The notes under the pieces are model-generated. The model searched no databases. It saw only the letters and a list, made by a program, of their open reading frames with translations, and was not told where the DNA came from. From Suillus spraguei (Eukaryota; Basidiomycota; Agaricomycetes; Boletales; Suillaceae): a DNA stretch of 64,000 nucleotides. This document shows positions 35,207 through 46,603 of this stretch, piece after piece (position 1 is the first letter of the stretch; the number at the start of each line of letters is the position of its first letter). The position numbers and the translations under genes were made by a program. Location: contig JABCPU010000200.1 in assembly GCA_016800925.1 (NCBI GenBank), positions 57,893-121,892 of the forward strand, in the 5' to 3' direction.

Positions 35207-35879
35207 GCCTTGAGAACATTCCTCACAGTTTGTGAAGAGACAGGGGTAGTGATGGTGGAATTGATATAATGGGTGGCTTGGACAGCATTATCAGCCTTTC
35301 CTGTAGTGATATGTTGGATAATAGCCCTTTTGTCAGTAGAGGTAAGCTTGGATGGACGTCCTCCACAAGAGTTTTCCTTGTCTGGGTGGCTTTCTTTGAT
35401 GAACTTGGCCACAGTGGACTTGCATACTCCAGTTCTAGAGGAAATTTGGCGAGCAGAGAGGCCAGCATAAGACAGAGAGAGGATATTATCTCTTTGAGCA
35501 GAGGAGATGGCTTTCATGGTGATTATGACTATGATACATGAGATATTCTGGTTTATATAGTTAGATATAGTCATAAAATAACATAATGACACCACTTTAT
35601 AATTTATATAATAGTGGCATGATTTTTATGGTGTCATAAATAATGATTTATATAGTTTTAATATACACTCAAAAAACTGTCCACATGAGTCATCATTTTA
35701 TAAGCCTTATATCTCCACCATATCTCCGCCGATTCCCACGGTGTAGGGCTCAAATAAAAGCCCTGAAGCCATACTACAATGTGGTATAAGTATGTCCTTG
35801 AGGAATTTGTTCATTCTCACACAATATCATAGATAGTGAAAAATGTCAAAACATGCGGACAGTTTTTTGAGCCACTGTA

Positions 35880-36278
35880 CTATAGGTCAGGATTATTGTC
35901 TAGCTCTGGATCTACCCAGTAGTGGACATAGTCTTTAAAGTTTCCTTATCACTTGTTAATCTATCACGCTCGTTCTCCGTTACCGCTGGCATACCGCTGG
36001 ACCTTTGACTGTTACTTTGACTGAACTTCTCATGCACTGCTACTTTACCGCTGAAAGTACTGTGGACTTCTTTACTGTTTCTTTGCACCGCTCGCAACCT
36101 TACCGCTACCACAGATACCATCGCTCGACATTGCTCGCTCGATGCAACTGTTACTGACCATATCTCGACCATGGTAGCACCACTACGCACGACGCTAGTT
36201 CCAGCGGTATCATCGCCGACCGCGGCAACTTACTGCTGACCTCGATGCTTGTTTCGCACATAAGTTAGACTCGAACTT
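35880..36278. other. Pyrimidine-rich tract
   Basis: Gene-free, with repeated 'taccgct' and 'ctcgacc' words, resembling the tract before copy A of the dispersed repeat. Confidence 0.35.
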
Positions 36279-36416
36279 GACCATACTAATAGGCATCCCC
36301 CTTTAGGGTCGAACGCTCTTGTTCTTACAAGTGAAGCAGACTAGATGGAGCGCAATACTCACATACTAGTTTAGGCAGTGGTTTATCTACAGCCCAGGCT
36401 AGGTTGTATCTTTACA
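36279..36416 (+). repeat. Dispersed repeat, copy B (LTR-end-like)
   Basis: Partner of 27,950-28,092 in the same orientation: 'ccctttagggtcgaacg', 'caagtgaagcagactaga' and 'ctacagcccaggctaggttg'. The two copies differ at many positions, so the family is not recent. Confidence 0.55.
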
Positions 36417-37022
36417 ATGGCCTCATCAGGGAAATTGTCGTTCTGAAATCCGCTGAAATCTGACCCAACCTGTGCATGAAGGGTGGCGCCAATTTGTGAG
36501 AACTGGATGAATATGAATCCGAATATTTGGTGCAATATTATGATTGATTGATGATCAGTGTAGTCTTATCCACGAAAATGAAACGCATCCCAGTCATGTT
36601 TTTGTCCATTGGCGTCAATCAGCCTTTCGACAGTATACAAGCCCTTTTGTGATGCAGTTTCATGGGTATGCTGTAGAAGTGCTCGATGAGTGGTGGTCAT
36701 ATTTGCAAACAGAGGCTGTTTGCAAATATGATTGAGCATATGGAGACTATAGTAAGCATTCCATAGTTGTTTCAAGGAAGATATGCTACCTGTCCAAGAG
36801 CCGATGAACCCCACACCTGCGTTGATTCATTTTGCTACTCTCAGTGGGCTGCTAGAAAATATTTGTGGTTGCTATGAAATATATCAGCACAAACTTCATA
36901 GTCGTACAGTTCTCGATAATTACAATTCGCTTACGCCAGTTCGGCAACATTATGTAAGTTCAAAGCCCGCGATTGTTTCAGTCCAGAATTAGGGAAGAAC
37001 CATCCTACTTGAGCAAACTACG
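36417..37022. other. Intergenic region before the DUF2461 gene
   Basis: About 600 bp with no recognised gene. It presumably holds the promoter of the downstream plus-strand gene. Confidence 0.4.
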
Positions 37023-38741
37023 ATGCCAGCTACACGCAAGGTCGTCCCTCGCAAGCGCGCTCAGTTATCTAATGAAGATTCAGAGCCCGAATCCCTTCAC
37101 AGTGATGCGCTCGATGACCTACCGCCCAAGAAACGCACGCGTTCTTCCAATTCCAAGTCCAACTCACCTTCAAAACCCAAGCCCAAGCGTAGGAAACACA
37201 AAGTCAAAGAAGAGGATGAAGAGAGTGTAGATGGTAGTGGCGTAGACCTGAAGGAGGGGCAGCAAGTCGTGGGTCGCGTTGTGCAAGCTCCAAAGACAGG
37301 TTGGGGTAGGTTGGTCCTTTTATGTCTCAGGGATCAGCTTACCGGTTTCAAAGTGCCTCCTGGTCAGATTTCACAGAACACGCTTGATTTCCTAGCGAAA
37401 CTCAAGGACCCTACGTGTAATGACCGTGAATGGTTCGCACTTCTATTACGGCCTTTATTAATTTATAGTTGACTGAGCCTTCACGCGCTTCTAGGTTTAA
37501 GCTACACGGTATGTGTGGTTTATGCATTATGCTGGAACTCTGAGCTTATTTGGCAACAGAACCAGTTTACCGTCGCGTAGAAAAGGAGTTCAAGGAGTTC
37601 ATTGAGGCGTTCACCAACATGCTCACAGATGTCGACTCTCAGGTCCCCCCGTTGCCCCCTAAAGACGTCATCCACCGCATATATAGAGATGTCTGTCCCC
37701 TCACATATTTCCTTCCATGGACGCGTTCACCTGATATCGCATGTACAGATCCGCTTCAGCAACGATAAAACACCGTACAAGAAGGGGCTATCTGCGAGTT
37801 TTTCGAGGAGTGGCAGGAAGGGGATTTTTGCGTTTTGTAAGCTTCATGGCATTTTGCCTGCGCTCCTGATCTAACTGTTCATAGACCATGTGTACGCACC
37901 TGCTAGTATCAGGGTCGGACAAGCTGACTGTATATATGCGCATTGTTTGCTCACACAGAATGAGTCAGTCATAACTAATCATACTGGTTTGATGTATGCT
38001 AACATGAATGTCAATTAGTCAAGCCGGGTGACGAGAGCGTCATTGCTGCAGGTGCATGGTGTCCTGCTAAGAATGAACTTGCAACTCTCAGGTGCGTCTT
38101 ACCGCCGATTTGTTTCCATGGTTCTTTTCATTTCTTCCCTCTACATAGAAATCACCTGCTTCGCTCCACACCCGCCGCTAAGACTCTGCACACGATCCTG
38201 ACCTCTAAAGTATTTACTACCCATTTCGGCCCTCCCCGCCCACACCCGCATGGAGATCGTCAGAGTGTGTTTGGGCATGAAGATGAATTGAAGGTGGCAC
38301 CAAAGGGCGTGGATAAGAATCACAAGTACGTGGTAAAGTATTATTCGAGTCGTGAAGGCTAAATATGGTACGCACTTCTAGAGATATTGCTCTTCTCAAA
38401 TGTCGTTCCCTTGCTGTTTCCTATCGGTTTACGGATGCGCAAGTTGTCGCACCCGGATGCGAGTTTATAGACATACTACGTGGAATTGCGGACGTGATGA
38501 CACCATTTGTCCATTGGTGAGTGCTGTTGCTGGCTTTTTTGGACCGTTTCTAAATCAGAGGTGCCGTTCGCACCGAGTACTGCATTTTGAGTATAATTTT
38601 CGGAGTACATGGACTGATATCGCATCCTGTAGTTTGAATGATCTGATGACGCTTCCTGTGGATGACGGTTCGGATGCAGAGAACGAGGAAAATGATACTG
38701 GGGGTTCGGAGGAAGATAACAGCGAGGACGGAGATGAATAA
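37023..38741 (+). CDS. DUF2461 / TIGR02453 family protein
   Basis: The N-terminal ~75 residues are basic and Ser/Pro-rich with nuclear-localisation-like KPKPKRRKHK. After splicing, the conserved core appears: VPPGQISQNTLDFLAKLKD, CNDREWFKLHEPVYRRVEKE, PPLPPKDVIHRIYRD, IRFSNDKTPYKKGLSASFS, ESVIAAGAWCPAKNELATLR, DELKVAPKGVDKNH and HCLNDLMTLPVDD, then an acidic tail ending EDNSEDGDE. This is the TIGR02453/DUF2461 family, conserved in fungi and bacteria but biochemically undefined. Small introns, including a micro-exon of about 13 nt at ~37,496 (KLH), have sound borders. A basic head, conserved core and acidic tail are usual for the basidiomycete members. The frame looks intact. Confidence 0.85.
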
Positions 38742-39391
38742 TGAACGAGTAACCTGGATTCATTTATTAAAGTTGCACTGGTTGTTTGAATATTGTTGAT
38801 GTTAATTTTCTTGGGTATTTTACTATCATTTAGTATACACAAAGTAAACCTGTTTGACGCATGCATGGGAGTAGCTAGATTCTTGACGTGCCAGTGCAAG
38901 CCTTCCTAATATTAGACTCCTAACTGTAAAGCATGTGACGGCGGCGTGGTATTATATTACAAGAGCATCAGTTGAACGGCGCACCTGAATGGTCATAATA
39001 GAAAATGAGGTCCCAGCAGTCGACCTGGATGAGTTTGACTCGGATAGAAAAAGGCGAAGTGCAATCCATAATATCTAAAATTTAAAGCATTCACCAGAGC
39101 TATTGTATATATGAGATTCTAAAAGGAGGAGACAATCGGAGTACGATATCTTTTATTACTGCCTGTGGACAATCACAGTGTACGAAATTCTGTCAGATGA
39201 TAAGTGTGACGAGGCGTAGGTTTGAAATTTGATAACGTCATGACACATGATCTGTACTCCGACATTACTGGATAATTCAAATATACGTTCACACTCCACC
39301 GTCGAACTTCAAATCCAACGGAAAGTCGTTCACTGGATCCAATACTATAAGTAACTGCAGTGGTTCGCTCATTCAGCTCCGTTATTACATC
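38742..39391. other. Intergenic region, nothing recognised
   Basis: 650 bp between two plus-strand genes. It holds the 3' UTR of the first and the promoter of the second. No other feature seen. Confidence 0.4.
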
Positions 39392-40790
39392 ATGCTCCAA
39401 ACCACTGCAATCCCAACCATCGACTTTGCATCCTTCGGGGATGGTACTTCCCCAGTACGTACAGTCCTCTTACAATGCACATCCAACGATACTCATCGAA
39501 GCTCTTTTGCTCAAGTGCAGGAGGCGACAGAAATAGGAATCCAATTAGTAAAAGCGTGTCGAGAAGTCGGTTTTGCATACTTTCGCAACACTGGTATCCC
39601 TCAGGCAGAGGTGCATTCCATGTTTGAATGGGTGTGTGCATATTACCGCATGTGCAAAATTTACTCCAGCGAATGAATGTACATCAAGAGCAGGAAGTTC
39701 TTCTCGCTTCCAATTGAAACAAAGCTATTAGCTCCGCATCCTGAGGAGGGATGGAAACACAGTGGATATAGTGGGGTGTGTTCTTCCGATACCACACCGT
39801 GACATGTCTTAACGAATGTCTCATTTAGGTTGGCAAGGAGCAACTTTCACAAATGGTGCGCCTCAGTATCATCCAAACTCGCAATGTCATGACCAGTAAC
39901 TTGCATAGGTGTTTGACCCAACGCAACTCGCTGCGATACGGAAAAAAACTCCCGATTTCAAAGAATCATTTGACATTGTGCGCAATGATTGCCCACATAT
40001 CTCCAATTTGTGGCTTCCAGAGGAAGTCCTTCCGGGCTTCAGAGATGCAGCATCTACTTTCTTTGATACATGCCGTCGCTTTGAGATTGAGAAGTTGTTA
40101 CCTGCATTATCTCTAGGGCTTGAGCTCCCGGGCGGAGGTGAATTCCTGGGACAGTATCATCAAAATGCGGAGAATCAACTGCGATTGTTGCACTATCCAG
40201 CTGCTCCTGCAGACGTATTCGCACGCGGTGAGAAAGGCAGAGTCGGTGCACACACAGTATGTGATTATTTGAGCAGCAGTGATTGCGCGTCACCAACTAC
40301 GAACGATAGGATTATGGATCGGGCACGATTCTGTTCCAAGATGATGTTGGGGGACTCGAGGTTGAGAGCCCTCGTGGTTCAGGAAATTTCATCGCTGCGT
40401 CACCCATTCCGGGCACAGTCGTTTTCAATATAGGAGACTTCTTGATGCGGTGGTCAAACGGTACGATTCTTTCGAGCGGTTGTTCTTTGCCGTAAGGCTA
40501 TATACTCTTCATTCTTATCAGATACACTTAAATCAACATTGCACCGTGTGTGTGCGCCCCCTAACGATGGCAAGTTGGGAATGGTCAAGGAACGCTTCTC
40601 GATCCCATATGTAAGCTTCTTGCAGATATTCCATGCGTGTTTGATATTAATGCTGGATTAGTTTATGGCTGCTGACAGAGATATTTTAATTGACTGTCTC
40701 CCTGGCTGTTGGGATGAAGACAGGCCGAAGAAGTATGAGCCTGTGACATCAGGGGAGTATATTGACATGCGGCTTGATGCTACGTATTGA
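39392..40790 (+). CDS. 2-oxoglutarate/Fe(II)-dependent dioxygenase (isopenicillin-N-synthase-like)
   Basis: IPTIDFASFGDGTSP and LVKACREVGFAYFRNTGIP form the DIOX_N region. SRKFFSLPIETKLLAPHP and WKHSGYSGVGKEQL follow after an intron, then PDFKESFDIVRND and LGQYHQNAENQLRLLHYPA. Splicing at 40,258-40,310 gives GAHTDYGSGTILFQDDVGGL with the iron ligands His-x-Asp. STLHRVCAPPNDGKLG supplies the second iron His, and ERFSIPY the RxS pair that binds 2-oxoglutarate. The C-terminus reads SGEYIDMRLDATY, stop at 40788-40790. About 350 residues, normal for the family, which includes many secondary-metabolite and hormone hydroxylases. The substrate cannot be inferred. No biosynthetic cluster is visible beside it. 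Confidence 0.88.
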
Positions 40791-41324
40791 TGAGAGAGAA
40801 TTTCTGTATTTGTATGCTGCTAACGAACAAAGGAAACTGTCAGGACGCGCTACGTATCAGATTCACCAACACGGAATGGTCTTGTCTGGATGTCAAATGG
40901 ATAGTGAGGGTCTTTCCTAGACCTTTTATTTCTTGTTCCGATTTCGCGTTAACGTCTGAACCTTCTGGTGATCCGTTGGTCATCTCGTTCAACACTGCAA
41001 AAGGCTGTTGCGCTGTAATGATCCAATTTACCGTGACTCTGCCATGTAGATATCACTGACCGGTACACAGGTGTCTTATCATGCTTCCCTCTTTCACAAC
41101 AGCTTGCGTGGAAATTGGAAATCCCTGACGCTGAAAAACAAAGCAATCCGTGGTCGTTGGTTTTGCCTCGTGAATCACGGGAATTGAATCACACTCCTTC
41201 TGTGACGATGCTCTCGCGAAACAGAAGGTGACACCCGAAGAATAAGTGAGAATTTTCCAAACACTTAACCCGAAAACGGCACCACTGATAGGCATCCCAG
41301 ACGAGAGAAACACACTCATGATAT

Positions 41325-41494
41325 TTACTTGTCGCGACCTTGTGCCAGCGCAGAATAGGCGTAGCCTAATGTGGGTTTGAATCGACCATCACACCTAAGG
41401 GTAGTATTCTCGCGGCACTCCGTAGTCCTCGCCCTGCATTCTCTTCATAACTTGCTACGCCTATTCTGCGCCGGCACAAGGTCGCGACAAGTAA
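41325..41494. repeat. MITE-like inverted repeat (41-bp arms)
   Basis: Left arm 41,325-41,365 starts ttacttgtcgcgaccttgtg. Right arm 41,454-41,494 is its reverse complement with one mismatch. The spacer is 88 bp. The 170-bp unit could be a small non-autonomous transposon, though no target duplication is obvious, or a transcribed hairpin. Confidence 0.75.
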
Positions 41495-41497
41495 CCC

Positions 41498-41543
41498 GTA
41501 AGGCCTTATCACGAATGCGTATTTCTCTTATAAGACCTTACGA
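41498..41543. repeat. Small inverted repeat next to the 41-bp pair
   Basis: cgtaaggccttat (41,498) pairs with ataagaccttacg (ending 41,543), 13-bp arms with one mismatch and a 20-nt loop. It abuts the larger inverted repeat by three bases, so the two may form one structure. Confidence 0.5.
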
Positions 41544-42532
41544 GGCATCGAAAGACTACAAATTTAGTACTGTGGTAGGCTATGTTCGACGTAGGGCTAT
41601 CAAAAGGCTCCTTTGATAAGTGCCTTAAGGGCTGCTCAATTTCAAAGTTCACGTTCACTTCAAATCGGGATCCGAGCAAGTGATGACACTGATTACCGAC
41701 GCTTACAACTCCTTATTTGGATCCGGACGCAGGCCGTTCGCGTTATCAATTCCCATCATTCAATGTGTCCTTCAAGAATCAACACTCAACGTTTCATCAT
41801 TGAAGCTGTTTACAGACTGGCTACGGAGGTGGGCATGAGGCGCACAAAACTTATGTAAATAACTTAAACTGCCAAATTCAGCTCTCAAGTGAACACGAAT
41901 GAGCAGGGAACTCAAGTCACTCAATGCTCGTTACTATGTAAAAGACTATCATACCCAATTATAATGACATGCACCAAGTGGGCGCCTAAAAAGTATTACA
42001 TGGTAAGCTTTCTTCCGACAAATTTCCATTCGCGCAGTGGCGGGAGTCCTGGCTCGTAGTACTCCCATACTACGACCACCACTGTACCAGGGACTCATGC
42101 ATCCACTGATGTCCTGTGCTGGGTTATGATCGTGCCCTAGAGCCGCAGCCTCCCACTATAGAGGTTTGACCTTGGATTGCAGTCTGTGTCTGGTCCGTCT
42201 TTCCTTCTTCATCAAGCCGGTGATGGGCTATCTAAATTTTACATGCAATTGTCGGACTGGTTGCCCAAAGGCCATCAGTACCAGTAAATTGATGCACCGC
42301 AAATATTGGCAGGTATTACGATGGTACTGGAATTCCAGAACACCCATACCGTGTAGTACCTGGTTGATATTCGGCAGCCGCAAGATTGAACTCTGTCTGT
42401 CCCCGTTCCTTTGTAAAGCTTGTCATTTGATATTTGGTACTAGTTGACCCGCTCCACATGGTTCCTTGCGTTCGATTGATGGCAGGAATGGTTTGAAAAT
42501 CTCAGTTTTCTCGATCCAAGTCCAGGGTTGGT

Positions 42533-43734
42533 ATGTTTATCGAATCACCGTCAGAACGCCAGCACGATGGCATATCCCTCCTGAGCTTAACGCTCTTCAC
42601 GGGCATTTGCTACGGGACTGTACTGACCATCTACATCCAGTGCCTCTTTTCATTAGTCCACAGTCCAATGCGGCAGGCTCCTGGACCACGACTATTCTTC
42701 CTCGTCTATACATCCGTCATGTTTATCCTTGAAACACTATATGCCGCTGCAAATTCCCGAAGAGTTTGGATAGCGTTCGTTATAAATCGGGGCTCCCCTA
42801 CTAGTCCAGCAAGTCACGAGATTTTTTTATGGCACGATTGGGCCAGTATATCAGTAATGGCGTGCTATATCATCTTCGATTGGTTGGCCAACGCGCTCAT
42901 GGCAAGACCATCAATATTATATGTGGATCATTGACTTATGTCCCTCCTTAGCTTGGGCGCTGTATAATCCTGTTCCGAAACATGATAAACACAAAATGGC
43001 TTATCCCTATCCCATGCAGTATGTTCCTTGTCGTTATTGGTATCTATTACGATATAAAGCCTTGACTTGAAAGTTGCTGACATACCTTGGCAGCAACTTC
43101 TGTCGATCTGTTCGTGCATGCAACAAAAGTGTCCGAGTCAAAGGAAACAATGACCAAAGCTTATTGCATCTTTATTGTGGTCGATCTCTCCTTTCATATT
43201 ATCACGACGTCATTAATAACCGCTTGCATCATGATACATCGTGCAAAGCTCAGGAAATCAATAGGTAAGCAAGCTATATTGTTTCGTTCACCATTCTGAT
43301 ATACATCCTTTGTTCAGGAAACCGTGACCATGGGAGGGAGTACATCAATATTATCGCGATGACCACCGAATCTTGTATTATTTCCGTGATTAGCTCGATC
43401 GTCTATCTCGTCCTCCATGCGATGAATAACTTCGTTCAGTATCCATTCATGGCCATCCAGAACCAAATGGAGGTAAGGATAACACCACATCATGCCGTCC
43501 GGGTCTCATTTTCAAGTGATGCAGGTCATTGCGCCATTTGTAATGATCTTGGGAATCATCCAAGGAAAAGCATGGACAAGACGGACAGATCGTGATATCA
43601 CTAATCATTATGACGTCGAGAACTTTCCTTCTAGCTTCAGCGGGCTTCGTCTTAGTGTTCATTCTTCTGAAGCATCCACTGTTTCGTTCACTTACAGAAT
43701 TACAGCAAATAACTCTACCAGGAGCCCAACATAA
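42533..43734 (+). CDS. Seven-helix membrane protein (agaricomycete family)
   Basis: Seven hydrophobic segments appear in order: LTLFTGICYGTVLTIYIQC, LFFLVYTSVMFILETLYAA, SVMACYIIFDWLANALM, WLIPIPCSMFLVVIG, YCIFIVVDLSFHIITTSLI, ESCIISVISSIVYLVLHA and IAPFVMILGIIQGKAW. A short cytoplasmic tail follows. Such 7TM proteins form large families in mushroom genomes and are often annotated as hypothetical receptors. Function is unknown. The join between helix 3 and RCIILFRNM needs an intron at 42,902-42,951 with a GC donor (ATG|gcaaga...cttag); the only GT alternative gives a 29-nt intron, too short. The start codon is the first in-frame ATG and an upstream exon cannot be excluded. Confidence 0.7.
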
Positions 43735-44012
43735 TGCTTCATCTATGTAATGTACAGAACCGTCAGAATCTTTACGCAGCCCTCTATGTTGACATATGGA
43801 CTCATTCTTACTTCTTCTGTCGTTCTTACTTCTCGGATTGATTCACCATCATCACTCAGCGAACGTTATCATTCTGTATCATATCAATGCACACGTATGT
43901 TTTCCCTTAGCGTTTGAACGTTTATTCCCACACGTTGAGGCATGTTTATTCTCGTAGCTCGTACCTAGACTTGTGCTATATAGACTACACTTACTCGTTC
44001 TAGTCTATTACT

Positions 44013-45009
44013 CTAGATTTTTGTCAGGGACTGATTTCTGCAAGTGGTAGAGCAGAAGTAATCTGTTCCAGTCTGTGGATAGCGTTGGCACATGATGCAT
44101 CCAGGAACCAATCCAAGGGTCACTGCTTCCCTGAAGGACATTTAGTATCTCGTAGCAATTGACCTCTTGTGATCACTCACTCTCGGTGCCGTGTGGAGCA
44201 GTAATCTGTCTTCACCCCACCTCTATCAACGAAGGACGGTTTGCCACAGTTGGGGACAAGACAGGTGCCAGTCACGTGACGGGCTGAGGTGCTTTGTTTC
44301 AGCGAGGCGTGCACAGTCTTGACTGGTCGTGACGGAGGAGCTGGAGTAGGTTGAAGAAGTTCGTCATCATCCGATGGATACGCATCCAGGTCTGTGCCTG
44401 TGTCTGTATCCTCTTCGGCTTCCTCGTCAGCATCTTCGTACTCGTCGTTGTCATCCTCGCTGGATTCATCTCCAAATACAAGTAAGTCGAAGTCAGATGA
44501 GCGATAATGGGTACTAACCTTTGGTCATGGTTGAAACCACGTGGTGTGTTGCCGGTTTAGAAGTTTTGATAGGGTGAGCAGTAGCAGTGGCAGGGCGAAC
44601 ACCATGCTTTGGACCCGATCGTCCTACAGCGGGTTGTGCGGGAGGAACGGTAGCAGCTTTCGACGCGCACGATTTACCACAGTAATCAAAGTTACTGAAC
44701 TTCGGCTTTTGCCCACAGTACTGGAATAAATTATGTTTCATGACCACCAGATCATCATGATCCTACACTCACGTCGCAGAGCCGTCCAAATTTTGAGACT
44801 GGTGGGGAAACCTTGGCCTTGGGACGCGGTCCTTGTTTCGCGCGAAGCGCAGGTTGGTGCGCAGTGGCCGCCTGAGCGGCGCACGTTTTGCCGCAGTACT
44901 TATGAGTGCCGAATTTAGGCGTCTTATGACAATTCTACACAAGAAATTGAAGCGTGAAGTACTAGTACTAAGAGAGACGACCACTAACCTCGCAAAGTCC
45001 AGTAGCCAT
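44013..45009 (-). CDS. Four-module CxxC zinc-finger protein
   Basis: Starts MATGLCE at 45009. Spliced exons give CENCHKTPKFGTHKYCGKTC and CDYCGQKPKFSNFDYCGKSC (C-x2-C-x11-C-x3-C), a Pro/Lys-rich linker, a strongly acidic linker (DESSEDDNDEYEDADEEAEE), then CLVPNCGKPSF with YCSTRH (C-x4-C-x15-C-x3-H) and CIMCQRYPQTGTDYFCSTTC. It ends after NQSLTKI at 44013. The paired cysteines predict four zinc-binding modules. In related basidiomycete proteins these modules precede an ADP-ribosyltransferase-like domain, but here the protein stops after the fourth module. The upstream neighbour on the same strand (45,396-46,603) has both parts, so this is probably a paralogue that lost or never had the catalytic domain. 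Role unknown; zinc-ribbon protein or nucleic-acid binding is the natural guess. Confidence 0.7.
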
Positions 45010-45395
45010 TGAAGTTATTTGAGCTGTTGCCCAGTTCAAAATTGCGTCCCGGTTTATAGAGTTGGTGGCCATTGACATGAGGCTGCAGAGACTGCCCAGG
45101 TGTTGGGGTGGATGGCACCACACTGCAACGTGTTGTCCGCATGTCAGTGCACGAGGCTATCTGTCTTGGAATGGAGCAGTGCCTCTAGCCCAAAGAGAGC
45201 AAAAAAGGTACGTCCTCGGTGATTCTTAGGCCATCTGTTTGCCTCCTGTGTTCCTTTGATCAAGGGAAGGCATTGCACGCGGTTGGATCACCCTAACCCA
45301 CAACGAGATTCCGGAAAAACTTTGTTTACTCTCACTCACGAAATCGAAATACATAAATAAATCATGATGACCATCCAAACTAACGAGGGCGAGGC
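45010..45395. other. Gap between tandem zinc-finger genes
   Basis: 386 bp between the start of the zinc-finger gene and the stop of the ART-like gene upstream. No other feature recognised; it should hold the promoter of the downstream gene. Confidence 0.35.
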
Positions 45396-46603
45396 TCAAG
45401 TCTGTTTCGTGTACATCACGACGAATCTGGGGGTAATTGCATCTGGCACTCGAACAACTACCCTGTCACCAGCGACAACCTGCAGGCATAACGTCAATGG
45501 GAGCTGTAATTCCAAGTTCAGGCTATTTACCGTAGTGCTCTTGTCGAGGTTTTGCGGCAAAACAACATCACATGCGATCATGACGCGGTAGGGCGAAGAC
45601 AGACATGAAGTGGCGAGCCGATCGGCGGAAGCTGGGTTTCTAGAAGAGTACAGTCCCTTGCCTTGTCTTGACAATGAATAACGATAAAGATGAAAAATGT
45701 GTCAAGTATGAGTATGAAAGGAAGACGGCTGCTCACCTCCCTATATTATATGGAACACCAAAGGCGACACCTCTAAAAGCCGAGCTTACGACGTTGCAGA
45801 TGCCGCAAGAGGTCCACTTGCAAAGTATGGGACCTTTAGTCCCCATGTCGCAGATGCACTGAGCTGCATGAAATGTACGTAAAATGTGGGCTTGTCCCGT
45901 GGCTTGCGAGCCTCGTCTATGAGTACTTAAGTCCAGCACTGAGCTCGGTGAAAGAGGAGTCACTCACAAATATTTATCTCGGGCATCGGATATACTCGCT
46001 GGATAAGATATTTCATACAGTTTTTCCACCAACACTGATCCTTCCTGGGACAAACCACTTGCTATTCCACTCCCTCACAACTTCGAAGGACGTTAATTAA
46101 ATAGCAAAAGTGTGATTGATATCACGAACATTCTCGCCACACCGTTGCAGAACTGGGAATCTCAAACAAGTGAACGACATCCGAGGGAGCTTTGGGCTTC
46201 ATATGTCCAGCACCGTTGTGGTTATGAGTTTGTAGTCTCATCTTGGGGCCGGAAGAAGCTGATGGGGGAGAAACCGCATTCCCCCTCCTGTTGACCTTCA
46301 ATCTCTGTCTCAAGAAGCATTTACTGCGACTTACTTGGCGTGGTCAACAGAACAAAACCCGTTGAAAGCGGTCCCCGAGTTGCTGCATCCTCTGAGCAAG
46401 CATTCAAACGTTGCCTTTCCTACCCCAGTCCGAGCACACGAGCGACCACAATAAGAGTGATGTGTTCCATTTGGATCAATATATTTCGGCTTGATACCAC
46501 ATGCCTATCGCCGACAAAGTTTGATATTTCAATAGGAAGAAAATCGGTAACCGAGACATACCTCGCACATAGTAGTATTTCGTCGTACAGTGTCTGTAGT
46601 CAT
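45396..46603 (-). CDS. Zinc-finger plus ADP-ribosyltransferase (PARP)-like protein
   Basis: Starts MTTDTVRRNTTMCE at 46603. The next exon gives CGIKPKYIDPNGTHHSYCGR and CLLRGCSNSGTAFNGFCSVD, two Cys/His modules. A linker leads to HLFEIPSSATVWREFVREWN, VEKLYEISYPASISDARDKY, GQAHILRTFHAAQCICDMG, CKWTSCGICNVVSSAF, GRQGKGLYSSRNPASAD, PYRVMIACDVVLPQ and DRVVVRVPDAITPRFVVMY, ending at 45396. The order (a His block, CxxCxxV.SSF, GxGxYxS, a final 'DxVVV...AI.P.F') follows fungal PARP-like ART domains, which transfer ADP-ribose from NAD+. The His and Tyr of the H-Y-E triad are present, but the position where relatives have Glu after Asp reads Arg (GDRVVV). A one-base insertion appears near 46,026-46,033. 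It may be a mono-ART, a pseudoenzyme or decaying. Confidence 0.62.

Larger units (their letters stand above)
33499..35877. mobile_element. Tc1/mariner element rearranged into a long inverted duplication
   Basis: Flanked by TA (33,497-33,498 and 35,878-35,879), the Tc1/mariner target duplication. Both ends read cagtggctcaaaaaactgtc inward. The left arm (33,499-34,068 plus 34,843 to about 34,991, interrupted by an LTR) and the right arm (about 35,160-35,877, reverse complement) are essentially identical over about 719 bp, including the first ~120 transposase codons. Only ~168 bp in the middle are single copy, encoding the stretch with WSDETKINRIGSDGKVYVWK, the first catalytic Asp block of the DDE domain. 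The rest of the catalytic domain is absent, so the element is not autonomous. A second inverted copy of the terminal motif lies about 190 bp inside each end ('gtggacagttttttgag'). Confidence 0.9.
40791..42532. other. Intergenic region with short inverted repeats
   Basis: 1.7 kb without a recognised gene. It contains the 41-bp inverted repeat pair at 41,325-41,494 and a smaller one at 41,498-41,543, described separately. ORFs of 80-90 codons here have no motifs. Confidence 0.4.

Noticed and set aside
35143..35595. A second, independent transposase gene on the minus strand
   Set aside because: It is the inverted arm of the same Tc1 unit, sharing one TA target duplication, not a separate insertion.
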